Positions 9,185-16,892 of a DNA stretch of 64,000 nt are shown one piece after another. The notes under the pieces are model-generated. The model saw only the letters and a program-made list of their open reading frames with translations. It was not told the DNA's origin and did no database searches. Position numbers and translations under genes: made by a program. Each line of letters opens with the position of its first letter. Within the stretch, counting starts at the first letter, position 1. Source of the stretch: Terriglobia bacterium (GTDB lineage: Bacteria; Acidobacteriota; Terriglobia; Bryobacterales; Bryobacteraceae); contig JAJPHN010000025.1 in NCBI GenBank assembly GCA_021325235.1, positions 558,001 to 622,000 on the forward strand, written 5' to 3'.

Positions 9185-10164
9185 GCCACTTCTCCCGCTG
9201 CAACAGGAGCCGGCTGAGCGGTATGCGAGCCGGTCAGTTCAAGGAAGACTTCTTCAAGCGTCATGGTCGAGGATTTCAGTTCGATTAAGTTCCAGCCCGC
9301 GTGCACAATCGCGCGTGCGATGTCGGGCCGGGCGTTCTGACCCTGCAGATTTTCGATTTCGAAGACCAGGCGCGGTCCGTGGGTGAGGCGATCGAGAACT
9401 TTACTCACACCGGCAACCTGCTCGAGGCGTTGATGCACCGCAACCGGATCAAGATCGCCGGTGTTTTCGATCTGCACCTGCGTCGCACCGCCGAGTCCCG
9501 CGCGATTTTTCAGATTTTCGACCGAATCCGTCGCGACCACCTTGCCCTTGTTGATGATGATCACTTTCTCGCAAACCGCTTCGACTTCGGGCAGAATGTG
9601 CGTGCTGAGAATAATCGTGTGCTCACCGGAAAGGCTCTTGATGAGCTCGCGCGTTTCGTTGATCTGCTTCGGATCGAGGCCGGAGGTGGGCTCGTCGAGA
9701 ATCAGCACGTCGGGATTATGGATGATCGCCTGAGCCAGGCCAACGCGCTGCCGGTAGCCTTTGGAAAGCTTGCCGATCAGCTTCGGCGCCACATCCGCAA
9801 CCGCGCATCGCTCCATCACCTGCTCGACTCGGTTGCGAATGTCACCCGAGGGCAGGTTCTTGAGACGCGCAACAAACGTCAGGTAGTCGCGCACGCTCAT
9901 CTCCGGATACACCGGCGGAGCTTCTGGTAAGTAGCCGATGTGTTTCTTTACTTCGAATGGCTGCTCGAAGACATCGAAATTGGCTACGGTCGCTTTGCCT
10001 TCGGTGGGCGGCATGAAACAGGTGAGAATGCGCATGGTGGTGGTTTTACCTGCGCCGTTCGGCCCGAGGAAGCCGACGATGTCGCCCTTATCAACAGAAA
10101 AAGAGATGTTATCGACCGCGACGTGACGCGCGTATCGCTTGGTAAGGCCTTCAACCTGAATCAT
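9181..10164 (-). CDS. GldA-like ABC transporter ATP-binding protein
   Basis: A 327-residue ATPase with Walker A GPNGAGKTTT (about residues 35-44), a Q-loop region (IGYLPEAPPVYPEMSV), signature LSKGYRQRVGLAQA, Walker B VLILDEPTSGLD and H-loop STHILPE. A C-terminal extension of about 100 residues (AGVSKVLDRLTHGPRLVFEIE onwards) is usual in ABC-2 export ATPases. It is the first gene of the compact block ATPase, permease, GldG-like, DUF4340, pncB, pncA. About 130 bases of non-coding sequence separate it from fabI upstream, where a promoter for the block could lie. Confidence 0.92.
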   Translation of the reverse strand: MIQVEGLTKRYARHVAVDNISFSVDKGDIVGFLGPNGAGKTTTMRILTCFMPPTEGKATVANFDVFEQPFEVKKHIGYLPEAPPVYPEMSVRDYLTFVARLKNLPSGDIRNRVEQVMERCAVADVAPKLIGKLSKGYRQRVGLAQAIIHNPDVLILDEPTSGLDPKQINETRELIKSLSGEHTIILSTHILPEVEAVCEKVIIINKGKVVATDSVENLKNRAGLGGATQVQIENTGDLDPVAVHQRLEQVAGVSKVLDRLTHGPRLVFEIENLQGQNARPDIARAIVHAGWNLIELKSSTMTLEEVFLELTGSHTAQPAPVAAGEVA

Positions 10165-10294
10165 ATGGTTACGTCAACATGAGCCGGTGCAGAGGCAGAG
10201 CCCGTGCGCAGGCGTTTCGTTAGCGCTGGAAACACCAGCATATTACAGCGCTCGATCGAGTTCAAAATGTAACGACGCGCGAGGAGCCAAAACG

Positions 10295-11092
10295 TTAGAG
10301 CGCGGTCCCGCCGATGCCCATGATCTGAAAGCCGGCATCGACAAATACTACGTTCCCAGTAACGCCGCGTCCTAAATCGCTGGCTAAAAACACCGCAGTG
10401 TCGGCGACTTCGGCTGGATCCGTATTCCGCCGCAGAGGAGCCGTTGCTGCTACGCCGTCGAGTATCTTCGAAAAATCTTTGATGCCGCGCGCCGAAGCGG
10501 TTTTGATCGGGCCGGCCGAGATGGCGTTCACGCGAATGTTACTCGGGCCGAGATCGTGCGCGAGGTAACGAACCGAAGCCTCCAGCGCCGCTTTGGCCAC
10601 GCCCATCACGTTGTAATTCGGCAGCACGCGCGAGGAACCAAGGTACGTGAGCGTCGTGATCGATCCGCCTTTTGCCATCAGCGGTGCAAGTGCGCGCGCT
10701 ACCGATACGAGCGAATACGCACTAACTTCCTGCGCGAGTAAGTAACCGTCGCGACTGGTCTCGAGATACGGCCGGCTCAGATCCTCTTTATTGGCGAACG
10801 CAATGCTGTGAACGACGGCATCGATTACAGGCGCGGCGTTTCGAAGCTCGCCCGTCAAACGCGCGATGTCTTCTTGCTTAGTGACATCGCACTGAATCAC
10901 TGCGGCCGCCTTCAATTCCGAGCCGAACTCTTCGACGGTCTGTTTCTGCTTTTCGTTCTGATAGGTCAGAAACAGCGAGGCGCCTTCGCGGGTAAAAGCC
11001 GAAGCAATCGCGTAAGCAATGCTCCACTTATTCAATACGCCGAGAACAACCGCGTGCTTGCCAGCGAGAAGTTGCGACATGCGAAGTGCCAT
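10295..11092 (-). CDS. fabI: Enoyl-[acyl-carrier-protein] reductase FabI
   Basis: A 265-residue divergent short-chain dehydrogenase that performs the last reduction of each fatty-acid elongation cycle with NAD(P)H. FabI features are the nucleotide-binding start AVVLGVLNKWSIAYAIA, HSIAFANK, and the catalytic Tyr-x6-Lys written as NYNVMGVAKAALE. A second tyrosine sits ten residues earlier (TYLGSSR). The FabI subtype rather than FabL/FabK follows from this spacing. A second in-frame ATG four codons in could be the true start. It lies 38 bases downstream of the DyP peroxidase gene on the same strand; I see no functional reason for that pairing. Confidence 0.93.
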   Translation of the reverse strand: MALRMSQLLAGKHAVVLGVLNKWSIAYAIASAFTREGASLFLTYQNEKQKQTVEEFGSELKAAAVIQCDVTKQEDIARLTGELRNAAPVIDAVVHSIAFANKEDLSRPYLETSRDGYLLAQEVSAYSLVSVARALAPLMAKGGSITTLTYLGSSRVLPNYNVMGVAKAALEASVRYLAHDLGPSNIRVNAISAGPIKTASARGIKDFSKILDGVAATAPLRRNTDPAEVADTAVFLASDLGRGVTGNVVFVDAGFQIMGIGGTAL

Positions 11093-11130
11093 TGTAACGC
11101 GCGGGTGTGCGCGGTCCCTCGAGTCGAGCG

Positions 11131-12015
11131 TTAGCGGAAGCGCAGCAAACTCTCGACGGACGGCACGAAGTAGTACGAACCAGTCACCGGCTGCGTGAAG
11201 CGCGTTAGAGCATCGCGAGTGCCGTTTAGCAGGCCCGCCATGCTCTCGAGCATGCGCGAGAGCCGTTTCTGATCCGCGCTGAACCCGACGAACATTGTCC
11301 CGTGGTCCGAGACGGTTCCGTAAGGCATGTTGCGGCGAAAAATTTTTCCAAGCTCATCCTGATCGGTGCGAGCGACGTGCGAGTCAGCCGGTTTGTTCTC
11401 GAGCTCAACGCTGTCGAGCTTGGTACGCCCCATCACGCGCTCCTGCTCAGCAACCGGCAGAGCTTCCCATTCGGCGACTTTGTGGCTCCATTTCTGCAGC
11501 AGGAGAACTGAGCCGCCTTGGCCGCGAACGCCCTCGGGGAAAAGCGCTACCTGCGGAGCATCGAGCAGCATCGGATTTTCGGAGCCGTCGATGAACCCGG
11601 TGAGATCGCGGTCGTGCCGGTAGGGCCAGCTCGAGGTCTCATCCCCCAGCGAAGCTTCGCTTGCGAGATCCTTGATTACCGAGCGCGCCATGTCGAAGAG
11701 CACATCGTAGGCGCTGCCCGATAACCAGAGAAGAGCATCGTGCTGGGTGGCCGGCATGCTGAACCCGTCCTTGCCCTGAATAGGGCGGTTGAAGCCCTCA
11801 ACGTCCGCAGGCGCATCTTCCGGAGCGACCTCGCGCCAGAGTTCCGGCCGAAAACCAATTACAAAGTTGACACCGCCCGTTGTGGTTCGTGGCTCGCGCA
11901 CAGACGAAAGCGTCGAAACGAACTCGCGGCGTTGCGCGGGGTGCAGAATGTCGAATTCCAAATAGGCGTGCGACGAAGTTCCGAGCGCGAAGATCCCGGC
12001 TTGCGGCGTGTTCAT
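11131..12015 (-). CDS. Dye-decolorizing (DyP-type) haem peroxidase
   Basis: A 294-residue member of the DyP family. The family motif GXXDG appears as LTGFIDGSENP and supplies the distal aspartate. The proximal haem histidine is in the segment ADSHVARTD, and the distal arginine region reads RRNMPYG. Length and absence of a Tat signal fit a cytoplasmic B-type DyP. I see no encapsulin gene nearby and no obvious encapsulin-targeting tail. It would use peroxide to oxidise an organic or metal substrate that the sequence does not reveal. The start has no visible Shine-Dalgarno sequence. Confidence 0.9.
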   Translation of the reverse strand: MNTPQAGIFALGTSSHAYLEFDILHPAQRREFVSTLSSVREPRTTTGGVNFVIGFRPELWREVAPEDAPADVEGFNRPIQGKDGFSMPATQHDALLWLSGSAYDVLFDMARSVIKDLASEASLGDETSSWPYRHDRDLTGFIDGSENPMLLDAPQVALFPEGVRGQGGSVLLLQKWSHKVAEWEALPVAEQERVMGRTKLDSVELENKPADSHVARTDQDELGKIFRRNMPYGTVSDHGTMFVGFSADQKRLSRMLESMAGLLNGTRDALTRFTQPVTGSYYFVPSVESLLRFR

Positions 12016-12021
12016 TGGGTC

Positions 12022-12049
12022 ATGATATCCGCCCTGTCCGCTATCACAA
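12022..12049 (-). promoter_or_regulatory. Candidate promoter of the DyP gene, possibly leaderless
   Basis: On the minus strand TTGTGA (12049-12044) and TATCAT (12027-12022) are 16 bases apart. The ATG of the peroxidase begins only 7 bases after the -10 hexamer, and no Shine-Dalgarno sequence precedes it. If these are the real hexamers, transcription would begin at or next to the A of the start codon. Confidence 0.35.
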
Positions 12050-12139
12050 ATACGCGATTATGAAAATCAGGCACAGGACGCCGCAAGCGAAGTTGGACGC
12101 CGGCTCATAGCCGGGCAGTCGACGCAACCATCGATACCT

Positions 12140-12667
12140 TCAGGACCGTTCCACGCTCGCTCCCAGGTTGGCGAGAAGCTGGTCCAACTGCTCGAACTGC
12201 TCACCAGACCAACTGATACTTCCGGAGGCCATTGCGTCGTCGAGAGCTTTCTTTGAGGGATATAGCTCGTGTATAACGACGAGCGTCTCGCCACCTTTTT
12301 CTTCAAACGTCACGGTGGTGACCGGCCCTTCCTCATCACCTTCGTCATTCGTCCAGACCAGGCGGGAGCCCGGAATCACTTCGACGTATCTGCCAAAGAA
12401 CGGCATAGGCTGCTCTACGGAAGGGTGACTGAACACGAAGCGGTACGTGCCCCCCGTACGAACATCGGCCTCGCAGGAGACGAAGGACGCTCCAAACGAC
12501 TTCGCCACCCACCACCGCTTGAGCAGTTCGGGCTTGGTCCACGCGTCAAAAACAATATGCGCCGGGCCGTTGAAGCTTCGAGTCACGACCAGCTCGCGCT
12601 CGGACTTCCGCTCTACTGTCGTGTCGTACTGTGTGATGTTGATCTTACTTTCTTGTCTTTCTTGCAT
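12140..12667 (-). CDS. SRPBCC (AHSA1-type) domain protein
   Basis: A 175-residue START-like protein with the typical opening VVTRSFNGPAHIVFDAWTKP, then LLKRWWVAKSFG, GRYVEVIPGSRLVWTND and TTVTFEEKGGETLVVIHE. The fold is a helix-grip cavity that binds a hydrophobic ligand; the C-terminal helix (WSGEQFEQLDQLLANL) closes it. It overlaps the 3' end of the ArsR-type regulator gene by 23 bases, a pairing repeated across many bacteria. It may sense or sequester the regulator's inducer, but ligand and role are unknown. Confidence 0.88.
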   Translation of the reverse strand: MQERQESKINITQYDTTVERKSERELVVTRSFNGPAHIVFDAWTKPELLKRWWVAKSFGASFVSCEADVRTGGTYRFVFSHPSVEQPMPFFGRYVEVIPGSRLVWTNDEGDEEGPVTTVTFEEKGGETLVVIHELYPSKKALDDAMASGSISWSGEQFEQLDQLLANLGASVERS

Positions 12668-13010
12668 CGGCTTTCTCCTTTTCTTTCAATTCGTCCACAA
12701 GCTTGTCCAATTCATCGAAGCGCGCGGCCCAGCTCTGGCGGTAGCTCTCGATCCATGCCGCCTCTTCCTCCAGTGCGCGCCGACCGAGCTTACAGGTCCG
12801 CACGCGCCCGATCTTCTCTGTCGTGACGAGCCCCGCCTGCTCCAAAACGCCGACGTGCTTCTTCATGCCCGTTAAGGTCATCTGAAACTTCTCGGCAAGG
12901 TCCGTGATCGAAGCGTCCGCGCGTCCGAGTTGTTCGAGAACGCCGCGTCGGGTGGCATCCGAGAGGGCCGCAAACGAAGCGTCCAGGACGGCTCCTGAAT
13001 ACTGAACCAT
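12645..13010 (-). CDS. ArsR/SdpR-type winged-helix transcriptional repressor
   Basis: A 121-residue DNA-binding protein starting MVQYSG. The helix-turn-helix core is FAALSDATRRGVLEQLGR, with the recognition region ITDLAEKFQMTLTGMKKHVG and the wing LVTTEKIGRVRTCKL. The frame continues upstream, but I place the start at 13010. This is the usual N-terminus of the family, and the promoter and palindrome described here lie across it. It lacks the metal-binding cysteine pair of metal sensors and resembles regulators paired with SRPBCC proteins. It probably represses its own operon by binding the palindrome over its start codon. Confidence 0.9.
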   Translation of the reverse strand: MVQYSGAVLDASFAALSDATRRGVLEQLGRADASITDLAEKFQMTLTGMKKHVGVLEQAGLVTTEKIGRVRTCKLGRRALEEEAAWIESYRQSWAARFDELDKLVDELKEKEKADARKTRK

Positions 13011-13022
13011 ATGGTTCAGTAT
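12999..13022. promoter_or_regulatory. 24-bp perfect palindrome over the repressor start codon (candidate operator)
   Basis: The central 20 bases are ACTGAACCATATGGTTCAGT and one further AT/AT step on each side keeps the symmetry, so all 24 bases are a perfect inverted repeat. It covers the start codon of the ArsR-type gene (first base 13010) and the candidate -10 hexamer. A repressor bound here would block RNA polymerase directly, so autoregulation is the natural reading. Confidence 0.8.
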
Positions 13023-13046
13023 ATACAGCGGATTGGCCGGATGCAA
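13018..13046 (-). promoter_or_regulatory. Candidate promoter of the ArsR-SRPBCC operon, leaderless
   Basis: On the minus strand TTGCAT (13046-13041) and TATACT (13023-13018) are separated by 17 bases. The start codon lies 8 bases beyond the -10 hexamer and no Shine-Dalgarno sequence can fit. Transcription should therefore begin at or beside the ATG. The -10 hexamer merges with one arm of the palindrome. Confidence 0.55.
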
Positions 13047-13086
13047 GGGGCTAAGTGCGCGCGGCGCCATTTGCGGGCGATCAGAC

Positions 13087-13108
13087 AACACCACCTCAAC
13101 GTGGTGTT
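13087..13108. promoter_or_regulatory. 8-bp inverted repeat between the repressor and ilvE
   Basis: AACACCAC (13087-13094) and GTGGTGTT (13101-13108) are perfect inverted repeats around a 6-base spacer, 20 bases before the ilvE ATG. It could be an operator for the divergent ilvE promoter or a hairpin in its leader. Nothing else identifies the binding factor. Confidence 0.35.
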
Positions 13109-13128
13109 TCGCTATCCTGTAAGTAGCT

Positions 13129-14091
13129 ATGCACACCGAGTCAGCTAATCCGCACCTGACGGTCTGGTTCAACGATGCATTTGTCCCGCTTGCGCAGGCC
13201 AACGTCAGCGTTCTGACTCACGCGCTCCATTACGGAACCGCGCTGTTCGAGGGGATTCGCGGCTATTGGGAGCCAAACAAGCAGGAGCTGCACCTGGTCC
13301 GCATGCGTGAGCACTTCGAGCGCTGGAAGCGCAACGCAAATATTCTGCGCATTGCGATACCCGCTTCGGTGGACGAGCTTTGCGAAATTACAGCCGAACT
13401 TTGCCGCCGAAACGGCTTTCGCTCGCACGTTTACGTTCGCCCGCTGGCCTACAAGTCGGCCGTGCGTATTGGTGTGCCGCCGGACGAGCACGATTCGTAC
13501 TCGATTTCGGTGCTGCCGTTATCGGAGTATCTGTCGGGCAAAAAGGGAGTCACCGCTGCGGTGAGCTCGTGGCGGCGAATTCAGGACCACGCGATTCCGT
13601 GCCGGGCAAAGATCTGCGGGGCGTATGTCAACAGCGTGCTCGCCGTCGATGAAGCGCGGCGCAACGGCCACGATGAAGCCATCTTTTTGAATGAAGCGGG
13701 CCACGTCGCCGAAGGCGCCACATCCAATCTGTTCATGGTGCGGAACGGGAGACTGATCACGCCCGCCGTCACCGACAACATACTGGAAGGCATTACACGT
13801 GCGAGCGTGATGGAACTCGCGCGCAAGCAACTGAACCTGGAAGTTGTCGAGCGCTCGATCGATCGCAGCGAGTTATATGTCTGCGACGAATTGTTCTTCA
13901 CTGGCACGGCAGTCGAAGTGACACCGGTGCTGGCCGTCGACCACCGGCCAGTCGGCAGTGGTGAACCGGGCACGATTACGCAAAAGCTGCGCAATTTATA
14001 TATCGATGCCACGCGCGGCCGCCTGCCTGGCTTTGCAGAGTGGCTTTGGCCGGTCTACTCGAGCGCGCGCAGCATCGACAAGATCGCATAA
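13129..14091 (+). CDS. ilvE: Branched-chain amino acid aminotransferase
   Basis: A 320-residue fold-type IV PLP enzyme. It opens TVWFNDAFVPLAQANVSVL and carries HALHYGTALFEGIRGY. The PLP lysine is Lys161 in CRAKICGAYVNS, and VAEGATSNLF has the phosphate-site glutamate Glu195. NILEGITRASVMELA and FFTGTAVEVTPV complete the family pattern. It interconverts leucine, isoleucine and valine with their 2-oxo acids, using 2-oxoglutarate/glutamate. D-amino-acid transaminase and aminodeoxychorismate lyase share the fold but not this motif set. The gene stands alone, divergent from the ArsR-type repressor, and its stop directly abuts the stop of the converging gene at 14092. Confidence 0.92.
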   Translation: MHTESANPHLTVWFNDAFVPLAQANVSVLTHALHYGTALFEGIRGYWEPNKQELHLVRMREHFERWKRNANILRIAIPASVDELCEITAELCRRNGFRSHVYVRPLAYKSAVRIGVPPDEHDSYSISVLPLSEYLSGKKGVTAAVSSWRRIQDHAIPCRAKICGAYVNSVLAVDEARRNGHDEAIFLNEAGHVAEGATSNLFMVRNGRLITPAVTDNILEGITRASVMELARKQLNLEVVERSIDRSELYVCDELFFTGTAVEVTPVLAVDHRPVGSGEPGTITQKLRNLYIDATRGRLPGFAEWLWPVYSSARSIDKIA

Positions 14092-14466
14092 CTACTCGGC
14101 GGCTTTGACTCCTGTGGTGCGACCCGAACTACCGCCTCCGCTCCAGCTGCCCTCGAGCTTTCCGTCTTTTACCTTCAGCTCGACATCGTAATATTCGCCC
14201 TGGTAAGGCGCCTGGAACTTCAGCACGCCGTCTTTGTAGGTGAAGTCTTTAGCGGCCTGATCGCCGTCGGTGCCGGAGAGAAAGGCTGCCAGTTTTCCAC
14301 CGTCATCCTTTAGAACCAACGTCCAGTCGACCGGATCGCCCTCGGTCTCCGAGGTCATGTTCCACTTGCCGAGCAGCGACTTGTAGTCCTGGGCGAGTGC
14401 GGTCACCGCCAACAGCAGGATCACCAGCGAACTGAAGACAAATTTCTGAAATAAGCGACTGCGCAT
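14092..14466 (-). CDS. Small exported protein of unknown function
   Basis: A 124-residue protein with a clear signal peptide (FVFSSLVILLLAVTALAQ, cleavage near residue 26). The mature beta-rich domain contains YKSLLGKWNMTSETEGDPV, DWTLVLKDDGGKLAAFLSG and YYDVELKVKDGKLEGSWSG. Such lipocalin-like short domains are common and unannotated in Acidobacteriota, and I do not recognise a function. Its stop codon directly abuts that of ilvE on the other strand, so the two transcripts must overlap at their 3' ends. Confidence 0.75.
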   Translation of the reverse strand: MRSRLFQKFVFSSLVILLLAVTALAQDYKSLLGKWNMTSETEGDPVDWTLVLKDDGGKLAAFLSGTDGDQAAKDFTYKDGVLKFQAPYQGEYYDVELKVKDGKLEGSWSGGGSSGRTTGVKAAE

Positions 14467-14533
14467 ACAACTCCTTTCGTTCTTCTAACGCTAATCGCCT
14501 ATTGTATGTTCCTTACGGATCGCGGAGATACTC

Positions 14534-16042
14534 TCATACTCCAGCCGTGATGATGCCGACCGCGTTTGCGGGTTTCGCTCGATCGGCCAGCCTTCGCCGG
14601 AACTGCAGATGGCGCAGACGCGTAAGTTCGACCAGCGGCTGCCAGACGGTGTGCACCAGATCGTGCCGGATCAGCAGGTGCCAGAAGCGGTTCGAACGCT
14701 TATAGAGGTAGGACATCGCCAAATAGGGCGCGATAGAGCGCCAGTCCTCCGGGCGGCGGCGCCAGATCGAGGCGTGCGAAAAGAGGCGGCGATACACCCA
14801 GGCATAACCTTCTTCGAGCTCCTCAGGCGACATGCGCCGGGGCTGGAAAACGGCATGCGCGGTATCGTAGAGCGTCCAGTCGCGATGCAGGATCCGGCCT
14901 TCCGCTTCCATGCGCCGAAAGAGCGGTGTCGCAGGGTACGGCGTCAGGATGTGAAACGTCGCGCATTCCAGACGATTCGTTTCCACCCACTCGGCCGTCC
15001 GAGCGAATACATCTCTGCCGTCGCAATCGAAGCCGAGCACAAAGGACCCATTGACCTGAATCCCATGCTCGTGCAGCAGCCGCACCCGCCGGGCATAATC
15101 CGCGGCTTTGGGTGTTTTCTTGTGTGCATTGAGCAGGTTCTCGTCGCTTAGCGATTCAAAACCGACAAACACACCCGTGCAGCCGGCCAGTGCCATGGCG
15201 CGCACAAGCGAGGGATCGTCGGTGACATCGATCGTTACCGCGGCGCTCCAGATTTTTTCAAGCGGCTGAAGCGCTCCGCAGAGCGCGCGCAGGTATTCGC
15301 GTCGCGAGCCCAGATTGTTGTCGATGAACACCGCGTAGGGTTCGCCGCTGGCCTCGAATTCCGCGGCCACCTGGGCGGGATCGCGCATACGATACGGCAT
15401 GCGCAGACCTTCCGTGGCCAGATAGCAGAACTCGCAGCGATTGTGGCAACCGCGTGTCGCGATCAGACTGCTCGTCGTCAGAAAGCTGCGCCTCGGCAGG
15501 AGCGAGCGGCGCGGCGCGGGATCGCTTCGATAATCGGTCTCATACGTTGCGTGGTAGCGCGTTTCAAGCCGTCCCGCTTCCACATCGGCCAGGATGCGCG
15601 GCCAGAGCTGGACGCCATCGCCCAACGCCAAAGCATCGGCATGGGGTGCGCATTCATCCGGACAGGAGAGTACATGCAGGCCGCCCAGGATCACCTTGCT
15701 TCCACGCGCCCGAAACCAGTGGGCCAGCTCGTACGCACGCCGCGCGAAGGTTAGGTGGACCGTGATACCCACCACCTCCGGCATGGGCTGCCAGGGCGGC
15801 GCGCCATCAAGCAGATTCTCATCCCAGTACTCGATGCGCCAGTGAGCCGGCGTGGTCGCAGCGAAACTCGTGAGCGCGAGTGAGGGCGTCAGCACATGCT
15901 TGCCGAAACTGGCATTCGGATCTTTTGGGTAGAACGGATTGATCAGCAGTGCGTAACGTGGCTCGATGGGTCCGGGTGCGACTGGGGCCAGACGTGGCGG
16001 TTCGGACATCTCTTTGGGAAGCCAGAGGCGTTGCGGAAGCAT
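14534..16042 (-). CDS. B12-binding-domain radical SAM protein
   Basis: A 502-residue enzyme. Residues about 28-160 form a cobalamin-binding-like domain (YALLINPFYPKDPNASFG, VVGITVHLTFARRAYELA, VILGGLHVLSCPDE). The radical SAM core follows with the 4Fe-4S motif Cys199-x3-Cys203-x2-Cys206 (RGCHNRCEFCYLA), then FIDNNLGSRREYL and GVFVGFESLSDENL. A C-terminal helical extension has DUF4070-like features (WVYRRLFSHASIWRRRP). Relatives include the HpnJ/HpnP-type hopanoid and lipid-tailoring methyltransferases, but the substrate cannot be read here. It is monocistronic between a small secreted protein and a divergent YdeI-like gene. Confidence 0.85.
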   Translation of the reverse strand: MLPQRLWLPKEMSEPPRLAPVAPGPIEPRYALLINPFYPKDPNASFGKHVLTPSLALTSFAATTPAHWRIEYWDENLLDGAPPWQPMPEVVGITVHLTFARRAYELAHWFRARGSKVILGGLHVLSCPDECAPHADALALGDGVQLWPRILADVEAGRLETRYHATYETDYRSDPAPRRSLLPRRSFLTTSSLIATRGCHNRCEFCYLATEGLRMPYRMRDPAQVAAEFEASGEPYAVFIDNNLGSRREYLRALCGALQPLEKIWSAAVTIDVTDDPSLVRAMALAGCTGVFVGFESLSDENLLNAHKKTPKAADYARRVRLLHEHGIQVNGSFVLGFDCDGRDVFARTAEWVETNRLECATFHILTPYPATPLFRRMEAEGRILHRDWTLYDTAHAVFQPRRMSPEELEEGYAWVYRRLFSHASIWRRRPEDWRSIAPYLAMSYLYKRSNRFWHLLIRHDLVHTVWQPLVELTRLRHLQFRRRLADRAKPANAVGIITAGV

Positions 16043-16124
16043 CTATGCTTTATATCACAAAGTACATGGCTGTCCAGAGCGCGAGCCGCGCGAGGGGTCT
16101 CATTCGCTATGCTGCTCTAGAAAA

Positions 16125-16727
16125 ATGAAAGACGCTTTGCCCGTCCTCGCCTTTCCGACTCTCGAGGTCTGGGAAGAGTGGCTCGCCCACCAGAAATCCT
16201 CATCCGCGGGCGTGTGGCTGAAATTCGCCAGGAAAGGATCGGGTCTGCCGAGTGTTTCCAAGCAGGACGCAATCGATGGCGCACTCTGTTACGGATGGAT
16301 CGACGGGCAGATTCAACCGTTTGACCAACACCACTGGCTGGTGCGCTTCACTCCACGAGGCACCCGCAGCAAATGGTCGCAGATCAATCGCGAGCGAGCA
16401 CAGCAGCTGATCGAGCTCGGACGCATGCAGCCTGCCGGCGCAGCCGAGATTGCGCGAGCACAGCAGGACGGGCGCTGGGAATCCGCCTACGCCCCGCAAA
16501 GCCGTATCGATGTGCCCGACGATCTAGACCTTGCTCTCACCGCCCATCCGCAAGCCGGCCAGTTGTTTCGCGAGCTCGACAGCGCCAATCGATACGCCAT
16601 CCTTTATCGGATCGCGCAGGCGAAAAAGCCCGAGACACGCGCTGCTCGAATCGCCAAAATTGTCGAAATGCTCGAGCGCGGCGAAACATTTCACCCGCGG
16701 CGCCAAGCCAAGAAACGCAGTTCCTAA
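16125..16727 (+). CDS. YdeI/OmpD-associated family protein
   Basis: A 200-residue cytoplasmic protein with the family signature KFARKGSGLPSVSKQDAIDG, then ALCYGWIDGQIQPFD and FTPRGTRSKWSQIN. A C-terminal OmdA-like helical part (LDSANRYAILYRIAQAKKPETRAARI) ends in a basic tail. The frame runs further upstream, but this ATG begins the conserved part. Family members are called bacteriocin-protection proteins on thin evidence, so the biochemical role is open. Confidence 0.85.
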   Translation: MKDALPVLAFPTLEVWEEWLAHQKSSSAGVWLKFARKGSGLPSVSKQDAIDGALCYGWIDGQIQPFDQHHWLVRFTPRGTRSKWSQINRERAQQLIELGRMQPAGAAEIARAQQDGRWESAYAPQSRIDVPDDLDLALTAHPQAGQLFRELDSANRYAILYRIAQAKKPETRAARIAKIVEMLERGETFHPRRQAKKRSS

Positions 16728-16892
16728 ACGCTCGCCTGGTCGCCGTGCTGCACTTCAGGTTTCGCTCAGATGTTTCTGAGTGACACATCTTCGCCTATCC
16801 TCTCTGCTTCTTCCGCTCGATAGAGAGGGTGAAGCACAGACACGCGCCCGCACTTCGGGCGAACGGTCAGCCCTAAACAGGAAAGCAGAAAA

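Noticed and set aside
16200-16499. Reverse open frame inside the YdeI-like gene
   Set aside because: It has no ribosome site and no family resemblance. The plus-strand YdeI signature is clear.
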